NCBI RefSeq assembly: GCF_014648175.1 | Contig: NZ_BMQP01000035.1 | Coordinates: 21,664-85,663, forward strand | Source of the DNA: Planobispora rosea | GTDB taxonomy: Bacteria > Actinomycetota > Actinomycetes > Streptosporangiales > Streptosporangiaceae | Length of the DNA stretch: 64,000 bases | Direction of reading: 5' to 3' | In this document: in pieces, positions 59,755 to 64,000 of the stretch | Numbering within the stretch: position 1 is the stretch's first letter | Layout of the letters: each line of letters starts with the position of its first letter | Made by a program: the position numbers and the translations under genes | Notes under the pieces: model-generated | Told to the model about the DNA's origin: nothing | The model's database searches: none | Seen by the model: the letters and a program-made list of their open reading frames with translations, nothing else

Positions 59755-60456
59755 ATGAACGACATCTACGTCACGCTGACCGGTAACGTCGCGGCTCCGC
59801 CGCGCCAGCACACCTTCCCCGACGGGTCGCGGGTCACCTCGCTCAGGGTGGCCTCGACCAGCCGTCACTTCGACCGGGAGAACCAGCAGTGGCGCGACGG
59901 GGAGACGACCTACTTCGGGGTGCGTTGTTTCCGGGGCCTGGCGGACAACGTCGCCCAGTCCGTCCGGGTGGGCCAGCCGGTCGTGGTCCAGGGGCGGTTG
60001 CGCGTCCGCGAGTTCGTGCACGAGGGGGAGCGCCGGTTCATGGCGGAGGTGGAGGCCAGTTCGCTCGGGCACGACCTGCGCTGGGGGATCGGCGTCTTCA
60101 GCAAGCCCCAGCGAGGCGGGGCGGTCCCGGCGCTGGGACAGGACGAGAGGAACGAACTGGATCGAGAGACCCACGACTGGGCACTGGGTGGGGCCGCCCC
60201 CGGGGCGCTGTGGTCCGCGGACGCCCGGCAGCCGTCCGCGGCGGCGATCGGGGACGGTGCTTCCAGGAGGGCGACGGCGGCGGTCGTCGGCGAGGAAACC
60301 GGGATCGGCGAGGGCCCGGACGGGGAGGCGGACACCCAGGACCGCGCGGAGGCGGACAGGGAAGAGACGGGCAGCGCGGAAACGGGCGGCGAGGTGGTCG
60401 CCTGGGCGGGCAAGGACGATGCGCCATGGCCCGCTGACACGCGGGTGGCCGCCTGA
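59755..60456 (+). CDS. ssb: Single-stranded DNA-binding protein, SsbB-like
   Basis: 233 residues. The OB fold (1-110) is typical: MNDIYVTLTGNVAAPPR, VTSLRVASTSRHFDRENQQWRDGETTYFGVRCF, GQPVVVQGRLRVREFVHEGERR. The C-terminal 120 residues are acidic and Ala/Gly-rich and end WPADTRVAA, lacking the D-D-D-I-P-F tip through which housekeeping SSB recruits replication proteins. It is therefore like Streptomyces SsbB, a second SSB linked to chromosome segregation in spores. GGAGGCACG precedes the start. Confidence 0.9.
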   Translation: MNDIYVTLTGNVAAPPRQHTFPDGSRVTSLRVASTSRHFDRENQQWRDGETTYFGVRCFRGLADNVAQSVRVGQPVVVQGRLRVREFVHEGERRFMAEVEASSLGHDLRWGIGVFSKPQRGGAVPALGQDERNELDRETHDWALGGAAPGALWSADARQPSAAAIGDGASRRATAAVVGEETGIGEGPDGEADTQDRAEADREETGSAETGGEVVAWAGKDDAPWPADTRVAA

Positions 60457-60561
60457 CACCTTGCGCGGTACGGTCGCCCGAGACGGCGTGCGGTGTAGCC
60501 GCCTGCCACGTCGCGCTGTCATGTCGTGCGCTGAACCGGCGCGCAGGACTGCGCAGGGGAG

Positions 60562-60591
60562 GAGGCATCGGCCGGACGCGGCCGGTGCCTC
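60562..60591 (+). terminator. Terminator hairpin after ssb
   Basis: A 13-bp stem (60562-60574 with 60579-60591, one G-T pair) and a GACG tetraloop, about 105 bp after the stop. Part of the hairpin sequence recurs imperfectly at about 60608-60633. Confidence 0.55.
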
Positions 60592-60843
60592 ATCGGGTGA
60601 GAAGCGGAGGCACCGCAGGATCGGCCGGTGGCCGTGCGCATGTCAGACGCCGAGGCACCTGTCAGATCCAGGTCACGCCCCGCAGCATGGCTGCTCCTTT
60701 CCCAGTGGCCGCTCGTGGAGAGAGCGGTTTCCAATCATGAACCGGCCGAGGCCAGTCCACTTCGTAAAGGTATCCGTTCCCATCGCGTGACGCACACTCC
60801 GCAACTATTGTGTTACACATCGTTAGTCAAAGAGGGGGGCGGC
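60592..60843. promoter_or_regulatory. Upstream region of the diguanylate cyclase gene
   Basis: No gene is convincing between the ssb terminator and the cyclase start; the in-frame extension upstream to 60628 is proline/arginine-rich and lacks a ribosome site. TGTGTTACACA at 60809-60819 is an 11-base palindrome in the only AT-rich patch, 25 bp before the start, and is a candidate operator or promoter element. No c-di-GMP riboswitch was recognised. Confidence 0.4.
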
Positions 60844-62136
60844 ATGGCGGTGTCCAGTCACACCTCGGTCAAACCACGCGGCGGTGTGGTGACCCTAGCC
60901 GACCGGTGCCCGCTGTTCGGACAGCGCCGCCCGCTGGTCGTCTACCTCTGCGGGGTCGTGGCGCTCGGCCTGGTGGTGCTCGCGTTCTCCATCGCGGCGA
61001 GCGACGTGCGGGGGACGGACGTCCTGACGTTCACGGCGTTGATGTTGTGCGGGGCGGCCTGCATCGAGGCGACGCGCAGGCTGGGCATGCCCGCGGGGGT
61101 CTCCCGCGACCTGCTGTCCGCCTGGTGGCTCCCGGTGGCCCTGCTGCTCCCGCCGGTCTACGCGCTTCTCGCGCCCATCCCGCTTCAGATCCTGCTCCAG
61201 AAGAGGGTGCGCGAGACGGTCGTCTACCGGAGGGTCTTCAGCTCGGCTGCGATCGGGCTGGCCGGATACGCCACCTCGACCCTGTTCCACCTGGTCGTCG
61301 GTGATCCGTCCGCGTTGACCGCCGGCGCCGGGGGGCCGATCCTCATGGCGATCGGCTGCGCCGTGGTGTTCACCGTGCTCAACACCGCGCTCATCGCCGT
61401 CGCCGCGCACACCGCCGACCCCGAGAGCAGCTGGCGTGAGGTGCTGTGGGACCGCGAGAGCCTGACCCTCGACGTTGTGGAGCTCTGCCTGGGCGTCCTC
61501 GTCACCATCACCTGCAAGCTCGGCCTGCCGCTGTTGCTGCTGGCGCTGCCCCCGGTGGTCCTGCTCCAGCGGAGCCTCCTGCACGCACAGCTCCAGGCCG
61601 CGGCCCGGACCGACGCGAAGACCGGCCTGCTCAACGCCGCCGCCTGGCAACGGGAGGCCGATACCGAGATCGGCCGGGCCCGGCGCACCGGCGAGACCCT
61701 GGCACTGCTGATCATCGACATCGATCACTTCAAACGGGTCAACGACAACTACGGCCACCTGATCGGCGATCAGGTCCTGATCGGGGTGGCCGCCATGCTC
61801 CGCAGCCAGCTGCGCGACTACGACGTGGTGGGCCGGTTCGGCGGGGAGGAGTTCGTGGTCCTGCTGCCCAGGACCGACACCGTCGAGGCGCGCAGGGTGG
61901 CCGAGCGCCTGCGGTCACGCATCGCCCGGATGGCGGTCCCCGTGGACGAGACCATGCTCAGTGTGACGGTCTCGACGGGCATCGCGATCATGAGCGTCCA
62001 CGGAGACGACCTCATCGAGCTGCTCGCGGCGGCCGACCTGGCCCTCTATCGGGCCAAGGAGCTCGGCCGGGACCGCGTCTGCCTGCCCGCCATCCCCCCG
62101 GCGCGCCCACCCGGCGCCCAGCCGGCCCCGGGCTGA
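60844..62136 (+). CDS. Membrane diguanylate cyclase (GGDEF)
   Basis: 430 residues. About six helices (35-250) form an integral sensor region (PLVVYLCGVVALGLVVLAFSI, LLSAWWLPVALLLPPVYALLAPI, PLLLLALPPVVLL). The GGDEF domain (about 265-420) has DAKTGLLNAAAWQREAD, LLIIDIDHFKRVNDNYGHLIGD and the active-site motif GGEEF near 333, so it should make cyclic di-GMP. The allosteric R-x-x-D site is not evident. ATG 60844 follows GAGGGGGG. In streptomycetes c-di-GMP controls the switch to sporulation. Confidence 0.88.
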   Translation: MAVSSHTSVKPRGGVVTLADRCPLFGQRRPLVVYLCGVVALGLVVLAFSIAASDVRGTDVLTFTALMLCGAACIEATRRLGMPAGVSRDLLSAWWLPVALLLPPVYALLAPIPLQILLQKRVRETVVYRRVFSSAAIGLAGYATSTLFHLVVGDPSALTAGAGGPILMAIGCAVVFTVLNTALIAVAAHTADPESSWREVLWDRESLTLDVVELCLGVLVTITCKLGLPLLLLALPPVVLLQRSLLHAQLQAAARTDAKTGLLNAAAWQREADTEIGRARRTGETLALLIIDIDHFKRVNDNYGHLIGDQVLIGVAAMLRSQLRDYDVVGRFGGEEFVVLLPRTDTVEARRVAERLRSRIARMAVPVDETMLSVTVSTGIAIMSVHGDDLIELLAAADLALYRAKELGRDRVCLPAIPPARPPGAQPAPG

Positions 62137-62212
62137 CGCCGCGACCGCGCGGCGCGTGGGCCATGGTCGCGCGGCGAGCGAGAGCCCGGCGACAGGCCCT
62201 AAGCTAGAAGGC

Positions 62213-63877
<1,665 letters not shown>

Positions 63878-64000
63878 TCCGGGAGGGGCCCAGTCCCTCC
63901 CCGCCAACCTCTGTCCCGTCGCCCGGTATGGCGCGTCTGCACGGCGTGTCATCTCCGGGTACGGCGCCGTCGTCACTCTGTACGGCGTGTCCTGGGTACG
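63878..64000. other. Right-edge intergenic sequence
   Basis: No gene. ACGGCGTGTC occurs twice (about 63942 and 63982), a short direct repeat of unknown meaning. Confidence 0.4.

Overview
The window is high-GC actinobacterial chromosome. Codon third positions are G/C-rich, almost every gene pair is joined by ATGA/GTGA overlaps, and GTG/TTG starts are frequent. F420-dependent oxidoreductase, PadR/ANTAR/STAS regulators, paired dynamin-like GTPases with an SSB lacking the usual acidic tip, DUF6504, DUF4328, DUF2795 and SHOCT proteins together point to a filamentous actinomycete. My best guess is Streptosporangiales (Streptosporangium/Nonomuraea-like), inferred from gene content only.

Positions 1-12.4 kb form an accessory, partly decayed region. 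It holds an MFS transporter, a cluster of broken genes (class III aminotransferase, IS481-like transposase, zinc alcohol dehydrogenase), a thioesterase and an imine-reductase-like enzyme. A complete-ended but frameshifted IS481-like element lies at 5274-6501. It is followed by an unusual pair, an HTH-phosphoribosyltransferase-like fusion and an inositol-monophosphatase-like protein, then a divergent three-gene cassette of unknown function and a large four-helix membrane protein. The region ends at tRNA-Arg(TCT), next to a tyrosine-recombinase homologue that seems to have lost its catalytic tyrosine.

Positions 13.6-26.3 kb carry regulators and the first cobalamin genes. There is a partner-switching set (STAS antagonist, ANTAR-PAS-PP2C phosphatase, HATPase kinase), a PadR regulator with a clear palindromic operator, a kinase-fold phosphotransferase, cobD and cobQ, an ABC-2 exporter, a PucR-type regulator behind a 39-bp tandem repeat, and a divergent MFS/ArsR pair.

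Positions 26.4-44.2 kb, mostly on the minus strand at first, encode a quinone oxidoreductase, a Ser/Thr kinase, and a five-gene import operon (binding protein, two permeases, ATPase, HAD hydrolase) divergent from a GntR/HutC regulator. Then come a DUF6504 gene with a LexA-type box, an orphan response regulator, a MacB/FtsX-type ABC pair, an ECF sigma factor with a membrane partner, an anchored hydrolase and an F420-dependent oxidoreductase preceded by a KstR-type box.

Positions 44.3-64 kb hold a sulfatase, lutABC for lactate oxidation, a baeRF/DUF2795 pair, a second cobalamin block (cobL, a CbiX-like chelatase, cobT, then cysG after a terminator), the two dynamin-like GTPases translationally linked to cysG, an SSB, a GGDEF diguanylate cyclase and ettA. 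No CRISPR array, rRNA or B12 riboswitch was recognised.
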